From NCBI GenBank assembly GCA_013397845.1, contig VZTG01006784.1, forward strand, positions 259,678 to 323,677: a stretch of 64,000 nt of DNA, read 5' to 3'. Position numbers and translations under genes: made by a program. Below the pieces are notes generated by a model. That model had not been told where the DNA came from. It ran no database searches and was given only the letters and a program-made list of their open reading frames with translations. Shown in pieces: positions 1 through 11,089 of this stretch (positions are counted from its first letter, which is position 1; each line of letters begins with the position of its first letter). Source of the stretch: Melanocharis versteri (Eukaryota > Chordata > Aves > Passeriformes > Melanocharitidae).

Positions 1-489
1 ACCCCGACACAGAACAAAGGAAACTCCCCAGAAGGGGAAATAAAAATCCTTGTGCTAATCCAGGTATTTAACAGCAAAGGCAGGAGCAGCACCAACCAAA
101 CCGGTCTTGGTTCGGTTAAAAAAAAGGAAGAGCTCCAAAGTGCTTGGAGAGAGGGAGCAGAGTGAAATTAATCCCCCAGCCAGGCTAAGAACAGGATTCA
201 AGCAATTAGTAGCTGCACCAGGAAAACAATTTCACGCTGAAACCGAACAGCCAAGAAAGCGGAGCATAATTTAGGAAAACAAATCAGAGCGAGTTGGATT
301 TCAGGGCACGGGAGGCATCGGCAGCACGCTGCAGGAGCTGACTGTTCCCCCTGCTGAAGGCTTCCAAGCACTCTCAAGAGATAGTCCTGCACATCCTCCC
401 TCCCCCATCACCTGTGACCATCAGGATGCTTGAAATTAGAGTAAAAACACGGAATATTGTTAAAACGCAGTGACATGACAAATTTGATG

Positions 490-630
490 GAATCACGGAA
501 TGGTTTGGGCTGGGAGGGACCTTAAAGCTCACCTTGTTCCAACCCCCTGCCACGGGCAGGGACACCTTCCACTATCCCAGGCTGCTCCAAGCCCCGTCCA
601 ACCTGGCATGGAACACTTCCAGGGATGGGG
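490..630 (-). repeat. CR1 LINE 3' end
   Basis: Antisense CR1 terminus running from AATCACGGAATGG through the CTGCC..GGGCAGGGACACC landmark to AACACTTCCAGGGATGG. The 5' part is missing. Confidence 0.9.
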
Positions 631-1939
631 AATATTTATTCTTCCCAAAAAATGTCTCAACCTGCAGGACACGCTCCCAGCTCTGCAGACTGGGAGAAAT
701 GATAATTCCAACTGCCTTCCCACCGCCCCCTGAGCCGCCCTCTCCCCAGCAACGGTGCTGGTTGGATTCCAGCCCTGGTAAGCAGAGCTGTATTGTGATG
801 GGCTCTGTTATTTGAGCTGCAAATATTTAATCAAATTTAATAAAATTGGACTACACGATATGGCGGTTTTAAATTACCAACACAAAGCCAGAGCGTTGCC
901 TGGTGCCAAAAATCTGAAAAGCTCACCCGTAATAAAGAACTTTATTTAGGATGGGCTCCAGCCTTCCCTGCCTTTTGTTTACACCAGACTGTTCAGGAGC
1001 CTTTCTTCTCCAAGCAACTTAACATTCTTGGCACTGGGAATTCTGCAGGATATTGCTGTGCCAGAGCCTGACGTGCTGTTGCGTTGAAAGGAAAATAAAA
1101 GAAAACAATGAAAAAAAAAAAAAATTCTCCCCTGGACCTCACAAAAGTGAACTCGTTTGTATCCCAGACCAGTGCCCAGGAGATTAATGCTGGTGCCCAA
1201 AAAGAACAAGCGCCAGCGTTCTGGAAAACCAAAATCAGCTGAACGTCCTCCTCTTGGAAAACAACAATGGGTTTGGTGGCTTCCACTCTTTAATAACGTG
1301 ATTAGCTCCATTTATCATCCTTAATTCCCCCTGTCTGACAGCAGGAGTTCATTCAGCAGGAGCCTTGGTGAGATCCCAGCTTGGGAAGAGGCACAGGGTG
1401 AGATGTGCAGATGTCTTTTCCCTCTCCTGCAGGAATTCCCTTCCAGGACGCCGGGAGCAAGAAGGGCGACCGCTCCTCAAAGCCAAGCTGACAAGGAGCC
1501 CCGAGGTGATGAGCCAGGAGGGTTTGGGAGTGTGTCAAAGCCCATCTTTACTGTGGGAATGCTAACAGGGTAGGAAAGGATCACCCGGCACCACAAGGCA
1601 CAGGAAAGAGCTAAAAATCTCTCGGAGTCAGGCTGCCCACAGGCCCCCAGTGATAGGTATGGTGCCTGCCCTTCAGCAAACCCAGTTTTCTGAGCTCGGC
1701 TTTTGGAGTCCTCCAGAAAGGGCACAGTCAAAAGCACCACCCCCGAAGGCACAGGGGCACCTTTCCCAGGGAAAATCCACCTCTTGGAGCCAATTTTTGA
1801 CTGGGTTCCTGTGCACCTGAAGTGTTTGTTACTCGTCAAGCAACCAACCCACCACGCTCGGGGAGGGGGGACAGAGACAACTGCACAGATGGGAATCCAT
1901 CCAGCAGGGCAGGTGCTACAGTCCATAATGAAAAATCCT

Positions 1940-2145
1940 CAAAAGGGGGAAATTTCTTCACTGGAAGGGTGGTCGGGCATTGGAACAGGCTGTCCAGGGC
2001 AGCAGTGGAGTCACCACCACTGGGAGTGTTTAAAAAACCTGTGGATGTGGCACTTGGGCACACGGGTTAGCGGCGGCCTTGGCAGCGCTGGTTAAAGCCT
2101 GAATGATCTTAGAGGGCTTTTCCAGCCTTAACGGCTGTGTGATCT
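1940..2145 (+). repeat. CR1 LINE 3' end, divergent subfamily
   Basis: Contains GGTGGTCGGGCATTGG, a CAGTGGAGTCACCACCACTGG variant and a terminus GATCTTAGAGGGCTTTTCC. It is the same subfamily as the copy at 32840-33265. Confidence 0.85.
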
Positions 2146-2564
2146 TTCCAGAGAAGCTTTTTGTGCCGTCCTGAAGTGATTCCCAGCATGGGCAGCGAGC
2201 AGGACTGCTCCCTGGGCGAGGCTGAGCTCCGGGCCGAGCCGTTCCCCGAAGGCAGCAGCCCCGAGCTGGCCGGGTTGGGAGCCCAGGCTGTGCTGGCTCA
2301 GGCCTGTGATACGGAGCTGAGGAGCACGGCCAAGCCAAACAACCTGGTTTGCACAATGCAGGCTTGAGGAATAAGCGACCTGCCCAGCCACCGTGCAGGG
2401 AGAAGCCAAACTGAGAGGGAACTGTCTAGGTGTGAACCAAACCCCCGCAGGAAGCCCCGGCGCCCGCGCTGGCACAAACCTCCTTGTTTACCCTAGGTAC
2501 AAACTCGTGCATAAAACACAAATCCCCCAAGAAACGAACTTTTTCCCGGTACTTTTCTCACTCA

Positions 2565-2720
2565 GCAGAACACGCTCGGGCCGGAGACACGCGGACCTCT
2601 GTGCGAGCTCTGGGTTTGGGAAAGCACCTCCCAAACTCCGACACGCGGCTCGGCTCCGCCGTCTCCCGCGCTCCTCGCACCGCCCGGAGCAGCCCCGGGC
2701 CCCTGGAGCACCGGGAGCTC
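2565..2720. promoter_or_regulatory. CpG-rich patch downstream of the residue-245 exon
   Basis: Dense CG dinucleotides (for example GGACACGCGG-like and GGCTCGGCTCCGCCG motifs) lie 150-300 bp into the intron. The role is unknown; it may only reflect local GC content near the exon. Confidence 0.4.
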
Positions 2721-2872
2721 AGTGACAGGTGAAGAGGCAGCAGATGGAGAGGGGGCTTGGGAAGCAAAGCCTGCAATCCAGCTTTCTGGCAACACACCTC
2801 CTTTTCCAGGAAAATCAGACCAGAGGGCCGAGCGTGACGGCGGGCAGCGCGGCGAGGGAAGGGCAGCCCTAC

Positions 2873-2994
2873 CTGTTTTTCTGAGTGGGAAGTCGTCTTT
2901 GGAATCGTACATCCCCAGGACCGGGTGGTTGTAGGTGCCGGAGACGCCGCTTTGGGGTGGGGAGCTCTGGTCCAGAGAGCTGTGCTGGGTTTTC
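2873..2994 (-). CDS. HDAC4: HDAC4 coding exon, residues 204-245 (linker before the Ser246 14-3-3 site)
   Basis: This 122-bp exon follows CTCCTGTGCAG and ends ACAG|GTAGGG. Its first base completes Gly204. It then encodes KTQHSSLDQSSPPQSGVSGT and YNHPVLGMYDSKDDFPLRKT, and its last base begins codon 245. In the family the next residues (A-S-E-P-N) form the first CaMK/SIK-phosphorylated 14-3-3 site, so the splice junction falls immediately before Ser246; that exon is left of the window. The frame is open on both sides of the exon, so retention of the downstream intron would add roughly 100 residues before a stop. Confidence 0.95.
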
Positions 2995-4254
2995 CTGCAC
3001 AGGAGGAAAGAGAAGGAGAAGGGACAAGCTTTAAACCAGTGACATGCAGAGGGGACAAGAGCAGCGCCTGCCACCTCGGGGAGAGGGGAATGGGGCAAAG
3101 GCTTTGGCTCTGGCTTTCTCCTCCTGGGCACTCCTACAAAAAACCCCACCAAAATCCAACGTACAGGAAGGTAATTAACTTAGTTTCCAGTGGAAGGCTC
3201 CACCTTGGCTCAGCCCGCGCAGGTATTCAACCACGCGTATAAATTCTAAGCCTGTGACTTGGGCTGGGTTTTGCTAAGTCACGTTCCCGAACCTCAGCAC
3301 AGGTGCTGCTACCTCCCCCCTCAACTTCAGCACGAGGGAACCATTTCCCTCCCCAAAACAAACGCCAGGCTTAGCAGACAATGCCCAAGGCCGACACGTT
3401 TAAGCTGGCCAGCAGCAGGCACGCCACACAGGTGGCCCCCTGCCCGTCCTCCTGCCCGTCCTCCCATCCCAGGAGCTCAGCAGAGCTGGGGCCAAAGCAC
3501 TCAGCACCTTTCCAGCCGAACTTCTCCGAGCTGATAATTTATGGCTTTGTTTGAGCAGGCTGCTGGAAGTAAATTACAGTCTGTTTGCTGAGGATATTAA
3601 ATAATGAATGAGTTTTCTCAGCCTCCTACCAGTTTGTTGGCTGCATCTTTCCTGCTTAATGACTTGTGCCCAGCTTTGCTGTTTCTCAGGAGCTCCACCA
3701 GCCTGGGAGAAGGCTCCAGCCAGCAGAGCAGCTCCATCAGCAGAACGGCTGATTTAGCCACGCAGGTGACACTCACTGGGCTCTCAGTACTTAACTTTAA
3801 ATAAACAGAATTTAAACCCCGCATTTCTTCTAAAAACTACAGGATTTGGGACAACAGAAAGTGAGCATTTTGTAAAGAAAAACAAAACAAAACAACCCAA
3901 TATTTGAGATTTTATACTGCCTAAAAACCAAGCTGAAAATATTCTCCTACAAAAGGTCCTTCAAGGAACCAAAACGAGCCATTCCCAGCTGAAAACTGCA
4001 CAAATTCATGTGATTTCTCGAGCAGTACCAATCCCTTGAGTGCAAGCTCAACTCAGAAGTTGGCTGTTTGCTGAGATCCAGAGCATCCATTCCACTGCAA
4101 GTCAAAGCCTTCAAAAAATACGGGGCTAATGAAATACCAGGAAAACACATTGAATTTTCTACATAATTTCACTAAAAAAAAAAACCAAAACAAAAACCCT
4201 CTGCAAATTTTATGTGAACATCTACATCAACATTTTCTACTCCCACAGACCTTC

Positions 4255-4342
4255 CAGTGGGAGGTGTCCCTGCCCGTGGCAGGGGGTGGAACAGGATGGG
4301 CTTTAGGGTCCCTTCAACCCAAACCATTCTGGGATTCTGTGG
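4255..4342 (+). repeat. CR1 LINE 3' terminus (short)
   Basis: Only the last ~90 bp remain, from AGTGGGAGGTGTCCCTG to CCATTCTGGGATTCTG. Confidence 0.88.
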
Positions 4343-5118
4343 AAGTATAAATGACTGTGGTTCCCCAGTGCTCCCTCCTCATTATCCAGGTTTCTCTGTA
4401 CATAAAGAAAAATGATTTTGGGGGCTCTTGCAGGGCTGTGTTTCTCACACCCACCCCGTGCTGTGCCACATCCCCACCCCTGGATGCTCCCACACACACC
4501 TCAATCTCCACCTGCAATCAAAACAGACCCGAACCGAAAAACACTTGAGTCCCTCCTGGAAAGAGACGTGGCTTTTCCTGCTGGGATCCGCTCGTTCCAT
4601 GGGAAGGCAGCACACGGAGATGTTTCACTCCCAGGAATCCTGGATGCTGTGACCCCAGAGCCCCGAGCCCCATCGGGTCACACAATGACATTTTTGGCTC
4701 TATATGAGCAGCAGACTTTTTTTTCCCTCCCCTCCTTTTCCTTTTTTTTTTTTTTTTAATCATGACCTAAGCAGCACAATCGAGTACACTGAAGCTATTT
4801 TCCCCACTTTGTCAGGGAATGTGCAGGAATTCAAAGGGCCTGTTTAGATGTGCTCCAGGGCTGCTGAATGACAGATATTGAGCTCTGCGAACAGGAGTAC
4901 ATTCCCTGGCTCCAGGACCGGGGGCTGACGCTGCTTCCAGCAGCATGCACTGCTCTGCATGCCCCTCCAGGAATGCCAGGGCTCTGGGAGGAGAGGAAAT
5001 TGGACACTGCCCGGAGCTTGCAGGCTCTGCTGAAAGCACATCCCCTCATCCACGGCATCCCCTGCTCCCTGAGCTCCCCCAAACACCCTGAAACGTGCAC
5101 ACACAGAAAGGCTGGAGG

Positions 5119-5162
5119 GATGACCTCGGAGGTCTTTTCCAGCCTTAACCATTCCATGATTT
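5119..5162 (+). repeat. CR1 LINE terminal fragment
   Basis: The 44-bp tail GGTCTTTTCCAGCCTTAACC...CCATGAT matches the terminus of the divergent CR1 subfamily. Confidence 0.65.
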
Positions 5163-5519
5163 GACGGATCATCCTTCAAACACGTTCACCAAGGTGCACT
5201 GAAAATACATTCAGACATGCCCTGGACTGTTCTGTGTTCACACCTATGGATGTTGGGATCATTCAGTGTGTACTTTAATGTGTAATTTAAAGCATAATTG
5301 CGCCTCTCTGCTTCCCCACCATGCAAACACTCAGCCAAACTCCCTTCCCTGGCTGTGACCACACGGAGCAGCTGCTTCCCAAGCACTGCTGACAACTTCC
5401 CAGGGAAATCACGGAGAGCAGAAACTCCTGGGAGCTGGGCTGCCCAGTGCGTTCAGAATCCACTGGAGGGACAGCCTGACAATGCAATTCCAAAGAACCT
5501 CTTCTGCTGTGGCCTATCA

Positions 5520-5630
5520 TAAAACCCCAGAGTGGTTTGGGCTGGAAAGGACGTTAGAGACCACCTTGACCACCAGACCAGGCTGCTCCAAGCCCTGCCC
5601 AACCTGGCCTTGAGCATTCCCAGGGATGGG
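5520..5630 (-). repeat. CR1 LINE 3' end, back-to-back with the next fragment
   Basis: Antisense terminus from GAGTGGTTTGGGCTGGAAAG to CATTCCCAGGGATGGG. The usual CCTGCC..GGGCAGGGACA block is partly deleted. Confidence 0.85.
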
Positions 5631-5677
5631 ACATCACCCTAGAGGTCTTTTCCAGCCCTAACACCTCTGTGATTCCA
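5631..5677 (+). repeat. CR1 LINE terminal fragment, opposite orientation
   Basis: Tail AGAGGTCTTTTCCAGCCC to TGTGATTCC, joined directly to the antisense copy on its left. Confidence 0.7.
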
Positions 5678-6532
5678 CGCCAGCAAAACATTTTTCCTGT
5701 CACAGCCACTGACGTCAGACCATCATGGTGTTCAGTACCCTTAGGAGACTTTTTTTTTTCCAAGCAATGCTTCCCATTTAAAAAAAAAAAAAAAGGAATT
5801 CACAAACCTTCGTAAGACCAAGGGAAGTGCTTAAAAGCAGGCGTGTCCCTTCGAGAGGCTCTCCCAGCATCTGTTAGCACTTAGCTGCCTCGCCTGCTCA
5901 CAGTGGGAGCGTGGAGAGGATCTCCTGCAAGCCCCGCTCGCGTGTGCTCAACCCAACCACCACCCAACTGCATCACAGCACAGCTATGTGGGGACAGGAG
6001 TGCCTCCAGAGCTCAGCTGGGAACCCGTGAGATGCCATTTAAATAAATGCTAGTACGTCAGGAATTTAAAGGTTGTTTCTCCTTTTGAAAAAAAAAAAAA
6101 TTTAAATAGAATGGAAAGGAAAAAAGTCATCAACTTCTGCCTTAACAAGTGAAGGGTGCATGTAAAAAGTCCTGTGCTGCTGCCATCTGCCCTTCTCGAG
6201 GGCTCAGCAGGACAATTCAGCACCGAGAAAGAGCTGGGAGGCCCCAGGGCTTTGTCCATCTTGGGTTAGAATCCCGAATAACAATCCGCACCTCACCAAA
6301 AAGCAGATGGAAAACGAGGGGATGGCACGACCTGAAACCCTTGTGCAATGTTTGTGTGTTGTCTGTGCCTGTTGGCAGCCCTGGAGCATCACAGGAAAGG
6401 GGTGCTCGGATTAACGAGTGCCACAACAAACCCAAACCACACAAAGTTCTCGGCATCAGCTGAGGGAACATCCTGAAACCCCAAACACGATGTGGCCAAA
6501 AACCTGCAGCAGCCCTGGCCCTGCTCCATGAA

Positions 6533-6690
6533 GAATCCCAGGATGGCTTGGGTTGAAAGGACCTTAAAGCTCATCCAGTGCCACCCCTGCCATGGGCAGG
6601 GACACCTTCCACTGTCCCAGGCTGCTCCAACCTGGCCTTGGACACTGCCAGGGATCCAGGGGCAGCCACAGCTCCTCTGGACAGCCTGAC
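6533..6690 (-). repeat. CR1 LINE 3' end
   Basis: Antisense copy from GAATCCCAGGATGGCTTGGG to the CACAGCTCCTCTGG landmark. A short piece of the GCTCCAAGCCCTGTCC segment is deleted. Confidence 0.9.
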
Positions 6691-7440
6691 CTTGTACCAC
6701 TCCTGCATTAACTGTTATTTTAACCAGCTTTTAAAGAAATGCAGGCTCGAAGTCTTCAACGACCTTTAATGAAATCCCCAAGTCTCAGATTAGATTTTCA
6801 GAGATGTATTAAAGCTGCTCAATCTCACTTTGCCTCCAATAACATCTGACTTCTTCTGCCAACTCCACTTCAGCATTTCTGTCCTGGCTCAGAGCTGGGA
6901 TAGCTTTCAAATTTCATTTCAGCTTAGTTTCTGGAATTTGGAAACATCTTCTGGCTATGACCTCATCCTCCCTGTACACACGTTCATTTCTTAAGACTTA
7001 AAACACTGTCAGTGCCTCAGCTTGAACACGAATTCCACGGCAAAATGAAATGACTTTTGTAACTCAAAATTTCATGAATGTTAAGGTCACTCAGGCCAAC
7101 ACCCAAAGCACTTTGGCATTTTATTTAATATAGACGGTGACAAAGGCATAGTGGGAAGTGGAAATTTTCAAGTCACATCAAATTTTCTGATTGTCTTTAG
7201 TACAACGAAAAAGTTGATTTCTGAAATTGCAACTGGAGACCAACAGTTGAATCTTTTCAGTTGAAAACGGAGATGTTGGGGCACTTGTGATTAAAAGTGC
7301 AGACTGGACCCACTGGATGTTTCCAGTAAGAGCCAAGTAAACAAAACTTCCAACTTTGAGAGATTAAGAAGAGCAGTAAGTGTTAAAAGCTTTAAAATGC
7401 AAAGCTGAACTATCCTGAGTTGCAGGCATTCACTGAACCA

Positions 7441-7478
7441 TAGAATATCCCACGAGGATCATCGAATTCCAGCTCCTG
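7441..7478 (-). repeat. Possible CR1 LINE remnant
   Basis: TAGAATATCC..GGATCATCGAATTCC resembles the antisense terminus of older CR1 subfamilies, but it is short and degraded. Confidence 0.35.
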
Positions 7479-7842
7479 AACATAAAGAACTATTCCTCAT
7501 TCGACTAAAGTTCAAGCTTTACAACACCAGGCAGCATCAAATCCTGGGTGAAAAGCTGGAGGACTCATCAAAGCTGATCTGTGGCTGCAGAACTCGTGAG
7601 TTTGAACAGCTGTGGGTTGCAGATGACACAAAGACCTCTCCCTACACACAGAGCACCGTGACTGTCACAGCAGACACCACAACCACTCGCCCTGGGAGCC
7701 TCTGGAAAAGGCATTTTGGGAACGCACAGCACTCCTGTCACCCCTCTGGCTCATGCCACGAGCACAGCAGCTCTGCTCCCTCGGGGAACCGGGGACAAAG
7801 GTGGCACTGGCTGGACCCTGCAGGAAGCCCAGCACCACTTAC

Positions 7843-7963
7843 CCGTACCAGAAGCGAGGGTCGCTGGATATGCAGTGGTTGAGATTCCGGTGGGCCAGAG
7901 CCTTCTTCTTGTTCAACACAAACTCCTGCAGTTTCATCTTCACTTCCGTGCTCGCCACCGCAC
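7843..7963 (-). CDS. HDAC4: HDAC4 coding exon, residues 164-204 (MEF2-binding helix)
   Basis: This 121-bp exon follows acceptor TTTTTTTTATCGCAG and ends TACGG|GTAAGT. It starts with two bases (GT) completing Ser164 and ends with GG of Gly204. The translation is AVASTEVKMKLQEFVLNKKK, then ALAHRNLNHCISSDPRFWY. It contains the MEF2-docking amphipathic helix of class IIa HDACs (human ~166-184); counting places the key hydrophobics at Leu175, Phe178 and Val179, all intact. By family knowledge this helix sits in the groove of the MADS/MEF2 domain and lets HDAC4 silence MEF2 targets in muscle, cartilage and neurons. Phe at the WYG-adjacent position differs from the Tyr I recall in human. Confidence 0.96.
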
Positions 7964-8549
7964 CTGCGATAAAAAAAACCCCAGCGTTAAAAAAGGTTAT
8001 TAAATCAATTCACGCGCTCGAAGGAATTTTAAATTTCTGAAAGAGATTCCGAATCAAATCTTTCATTCCCAGTCCAAAAAAACAAAAGAACTTTGCTTTC
8101 AAAGAGAGAAGAACAAAGTGCCTCCAGAAAGGAGCTCTCCCTTTTTATCCCTTTAGCTTGGCATAGATTCACAAGTTATGTCTGAAAACACAGATGAGAT
8201 GGGGTTTATTTCACCAGAAGAGGATGTCACACTTGCATAGAAGCACACTCAGAATAAAGCACTTGTCCGGGGTATCTCAGCTCTCTTTGAACCCAAGTTA
8301 TTTAAGAAAAGGGGTCTTGTGCACCCTCAAGTTGTTAAATGTCACATCTAAAAGCAGAAGGGGAAGGAGCCCAGTGGCTCATGTGTAGGTTTTGTCTTGA
8401 GAACTCCTGTAAACAGGGACCTCTTTGTTCCCAAGTTTCTGTGTACACCACGGCCGACGTAACATTTCCCTTCACTCACAGGCGCACAGACCTCTCGCTT
8501 CAAACAGAAAACCTAACATTTAAAAAAAGAAATTTAAAAAAAAAAAAAA

Positions 8550-9157
8550 NNNNNNNNNNNNNNNNNNNNNNNNNNNNNNNNNNNNNNNNNNNNNNNNNNN
8601 NNNNNNNNNNNNNNNNNNNNNNNNNNNNNNNNNNNNNNNNNNNNNNNNNNNNNNNNNNNNNNNNNNNNNNNNNNNNNNNNNNNNNNNNNNNNNNNNNNNN
8701 NNNNNNNNNNNNNNNNNNNNNNNNNNNNNNNNNNNNNNNNNNNNNNNNNNNNNNNNNNNNNNNNNNNNNNNNNNNNNNNNNNNNNNNNNNNNNNNNNNNN
8801 NNNNNNNNNNNNNNNNNNNNNNNNNNNNNNNNNNNNNNNNNNNNNNNNNNNNNNNNNNNNNNNNNNNNNNNNNNNNNNNNNNNNNNNNNNNNNNNNNNNN
8901 NNNNNNNNNNNNNNNNNNNNNNNNNNNNNNNNNNNNNNNNNNNNNNNNNNNNNNNNNNNNNNNNNNNNNNNNNNNNNNNNNNNNNNNNNNNNNNNNNNNN
9001 NNNNNNNNNNNNNNNNNNNNNNNNNNNNNNNNNNNNNNNNNNNNNNNNNNNNNNNNNNNNNNNNNNNNNNNNNNNNNNNNNNNNNNNNNNNNNNNNNNNN
9101 NNNNNNNNNNNNNNNNNNNNNNNNNNNNNNNNNNNNNNNNNNNNNNNNNNNNNNNNN
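8550..9157. other. Assembly gap (608 N)
   Basis: Run of N between a poly-A tract and an antisense CR1 fragment, within the intron between residues 164 and 165. Confidence 0.99.
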
Positions 9158-9190
9158 GAGCACCCCCAGCTCTCCCAGCCTGGCTCCAGA
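9158..9190 (-). repeat. CR1 LINE fragment at the gap edge
   Basis: GAGCACCCCCAGCTCTCCCA and the following bases match the internal end of antisense CR1 copies at 24529-24930 and 41507-41898, so the rest of the element probably lies in the unsequenced gap. Confidence 0.7.
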
Positions 9191-10364
9191 GCAGAGGTGT
9201 TAACAGGGAGGGAGAACAAACTCCACCTCACTCACACTCTCTTCAGAATTCAGATCAGAACAATTTTAGCTTCTCTTCGCCAAATTTTGTGATGGGAGAA
9301 AAATAACTTAAGTATCCTTAAGAGCTGAGGTGCGATAATGATTCTACACCACAGCACTTCTTAAATAAAAAGTAATTTAAAAATAAAACCGTAGCCATGG
9401 GAACGGGATCTTCAACTTAACATCCCCAAATTCTGGGATTTTTCCTCTACACCTCTGTGTTTCACCCAAAAGATGCTTTGATCCCATTTTCCAGCGATTC
9501 AGGAGTTTTAATTTCTTTTCAGAATTATTCTAATGAGGATGGCCAGGTATCAGTTCTGAGGAAAACATGGATCAAACATCAACAGCTGATGGGAGCAGCA
9601 GGGGGAAGTGGAAATGCTTAGAGATTCTGAACCTCTGGTCTTTCTAGCACTTAAAAAGGTCTCCCAGACCCCAGTTTTTTCCACCTGAAAAAGTTCTTGG
9701 AGCTTTATCTCATTCCCAGTTCCCAGCCAGCATCCCATCTTCCTTCCACCACCTCTCCCATCATGAAACCAGACCTGAGGAGTTGATGGCACAACCTGGC
9801 GAGGTATTTTGAGGTATTTTTCCCCCCATTCACTTGCAGAAGCAGCCCGAACAAGCAGCCCCGAGTGTCTCTGATAAGGGACATTGTGAGGCCACAATGA
9901 TCTCCTCAAGTGCATAATGACACACAGTGGGGAAGGCACCCACAAGCTGTAACCTCCTGAAAAAAAATCCCCTCATGAATGGAAACGCTTCAGAAAGGGG
10001 AGAGCTGAGAACTCGGCTACGTCTTAAAAAGAGTGAAATTCAGAGCAGCAGAAAGAGAAAAGGAGTGCAGCGTGCATCTGGTGTATTTTATGGGCTTAAT
10101 ATTCTGCCTCCATTAGGAATGCTGCCAAAAATACTTCAAAAAATGTTAAATCAAGGGAAGAGAGGATACGCTTCCTTTTGAAAAATGCTAAAATGGCATT
10201 TAGTGAGACAAAAATGAAGATACAGCAGAGAAATGCATTCCCCTCTTCCCTTCAATCCCCAAAAGCTCCCCGTGCCCTCAAGGAGGTTCCTCCAGCTTTC
10301 CGAGGCTCCTTCGTGGCTCCCACCCACCCGCCACCACCCAAAGGAGGGAGCTTTGGCCACTTAC

Positions 10365-10515
10365 TCTCCTTCCCTTTCTCTTTGTTTTTCAGCTGCTGCA
10401 GTTTCTGCTCTCGGTGCTGCTTCTCCAGCTCCTGCTCCTGTCGGTGCTGCTCCAGCTTCCTCTGGTGCTCCAGCAGCTCCTGCTGATGCTTCATGGCCAG
10501 CATCTCCTGCTGCTG
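10365..10515 (-). CDS. HDAC4: HDAC4 coding exon, residues 114-164 (second half of the glutamine-rich domain; Met118)
   Basis: This 151-bp exon reads QQQEMLAMKHQQELLEHQRK, then LEQHRQEQELEKQHREQKLQ and QLKNKEKGKE, and ends with the first base of Ser164 at GAGA|GTAAGT. It completes the glutamine-rich helix and passes into a lysine-rich tail. The acceptor lies in CCGCAGCAGCAGCAGGAG, so several AG dinucleotides in the same phase are available. The first in-frame ATG is Met118 at 10501-10503; reading upstream into the intron, the frame closes at a TAA at 10549-10551. A transcript starting just upstream would therefore initiate at Met118. I recall an annotated human HDAC4 isoform lacking residues 1-117, which is from memory and unchecked. 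Confidence 0.96.
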
Positions 10516-10728
10516 CTGCGGAGAAGGGAACAGGGGAGAGGGGCAAGGTTAACACCAGCAGCCTTCCCAGAGCCAAAGCAGAGGCTGCAGCAGGTGCCAG
10601 TGACAGTGTTTCATTCCTGGAAATAAGGACAGGCACCGGCCTCCCTTTCATCTCCATCACCTGGTTTTAAATAAAACCCCACCGAGGCACCCGCAATATT
10701 ATTTGTTGCACAGAAAAGTAGTAGGAAT

Positions 10729-10886
10729 TGTGGTTGCCCCTGGATCCCTGGAAGTGCTCCAGGCCAGGCTGGACAAGGCTTGGAGCAACCTGGGATGGTG
10801 GGAGGTGTCCCTGCCCATGGCAGGGCGTGGAACAGGATGGAATTTAATGTGCCATCTACCTCAAACCACACTGAGATTCTGTGATT
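10729..10886 (+). repeat. CR1 LINE 3' end
   Basis: Runs from TGCCCCTGGATCCCTGG to GAGATTCTGTGATT, complete at the 3' end, about 210 bp upstream of the Met118 exon. Confidence 0.92.
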
Positions 10887-11089
10887 AATTATAAAAATAA
10901 CTGCCCCAATAGATCAAAAAAAAGATAATTCCCCCAATCATTTTCCCAGCGAGAATTTACCCCGGCCCTCCCGACTCGCCCGTACTCATGGGAATAGTCA
11001 GGAGACACGCCGCCTAACTAAGGGAAATATTTGCAAAGCTTCCCCACCAGCCTCCTGGGAGGTTTGGGGTGCATCCCCCCAGCCCAGGG

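Larger units (their letters stand above)
1..2872 (-). other. HDAC4: HDAC4 intron after the residue-245 exon (partial)
   Basis: This is non-coding between the donor at 2871-2872 and the left edge. It holds CR1 fragments at 490-630 and 1940-2145, a poly-A tract near 1110-1124, and a CpG-rich patch at 2565-2720. The next HDAC4 exon, expected to encode ASEPNLKLRS and onward, is not present, so this intron continues beyond the window. Nothing else is recognised. Confidence 0.85.
2995..7842 (-). other. HDAC4: HDAC4 intron (4848 bp) between the MEF2-helix exon and the linker exon
   Basis: Bounded by GT at 7841-7842 and AG at 2995-2996. It contains CR1 fragments at 4255-4342, 5119-5162, 5520-5677, 6533-6690 and possibly 7441-7478, plus homopolymer runs near 4741-4758 and 5779-5794. 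The stretches 3000-4250 and 6700-7440 show no repeat or open frame that I recognise; 6770-7440 is AT-rich unique sequence. Confidence 0.85.
7964..10364 (-). other. HDAC4: HDAC4 intron (2401 bp, includes an assembly gap)
   Basis: Bounded by GT at 10363-10364 and AG at 7964-7965. A 608-base run of N occupies 8550-9157, so the true length is uncertain. The gap is preceded by poly-A and followed at once by antisense CR1 sequence. The remainder (8000-8520 and 9200-10350) is unique, moderately AT-rich sequence with no feature I can name. Confidence 0.85.

Noticed and set aside
8339..9292. Long open frames spanning the N gap
   Set aside because: They are open only because N translates as X; no coding evidence on either side.
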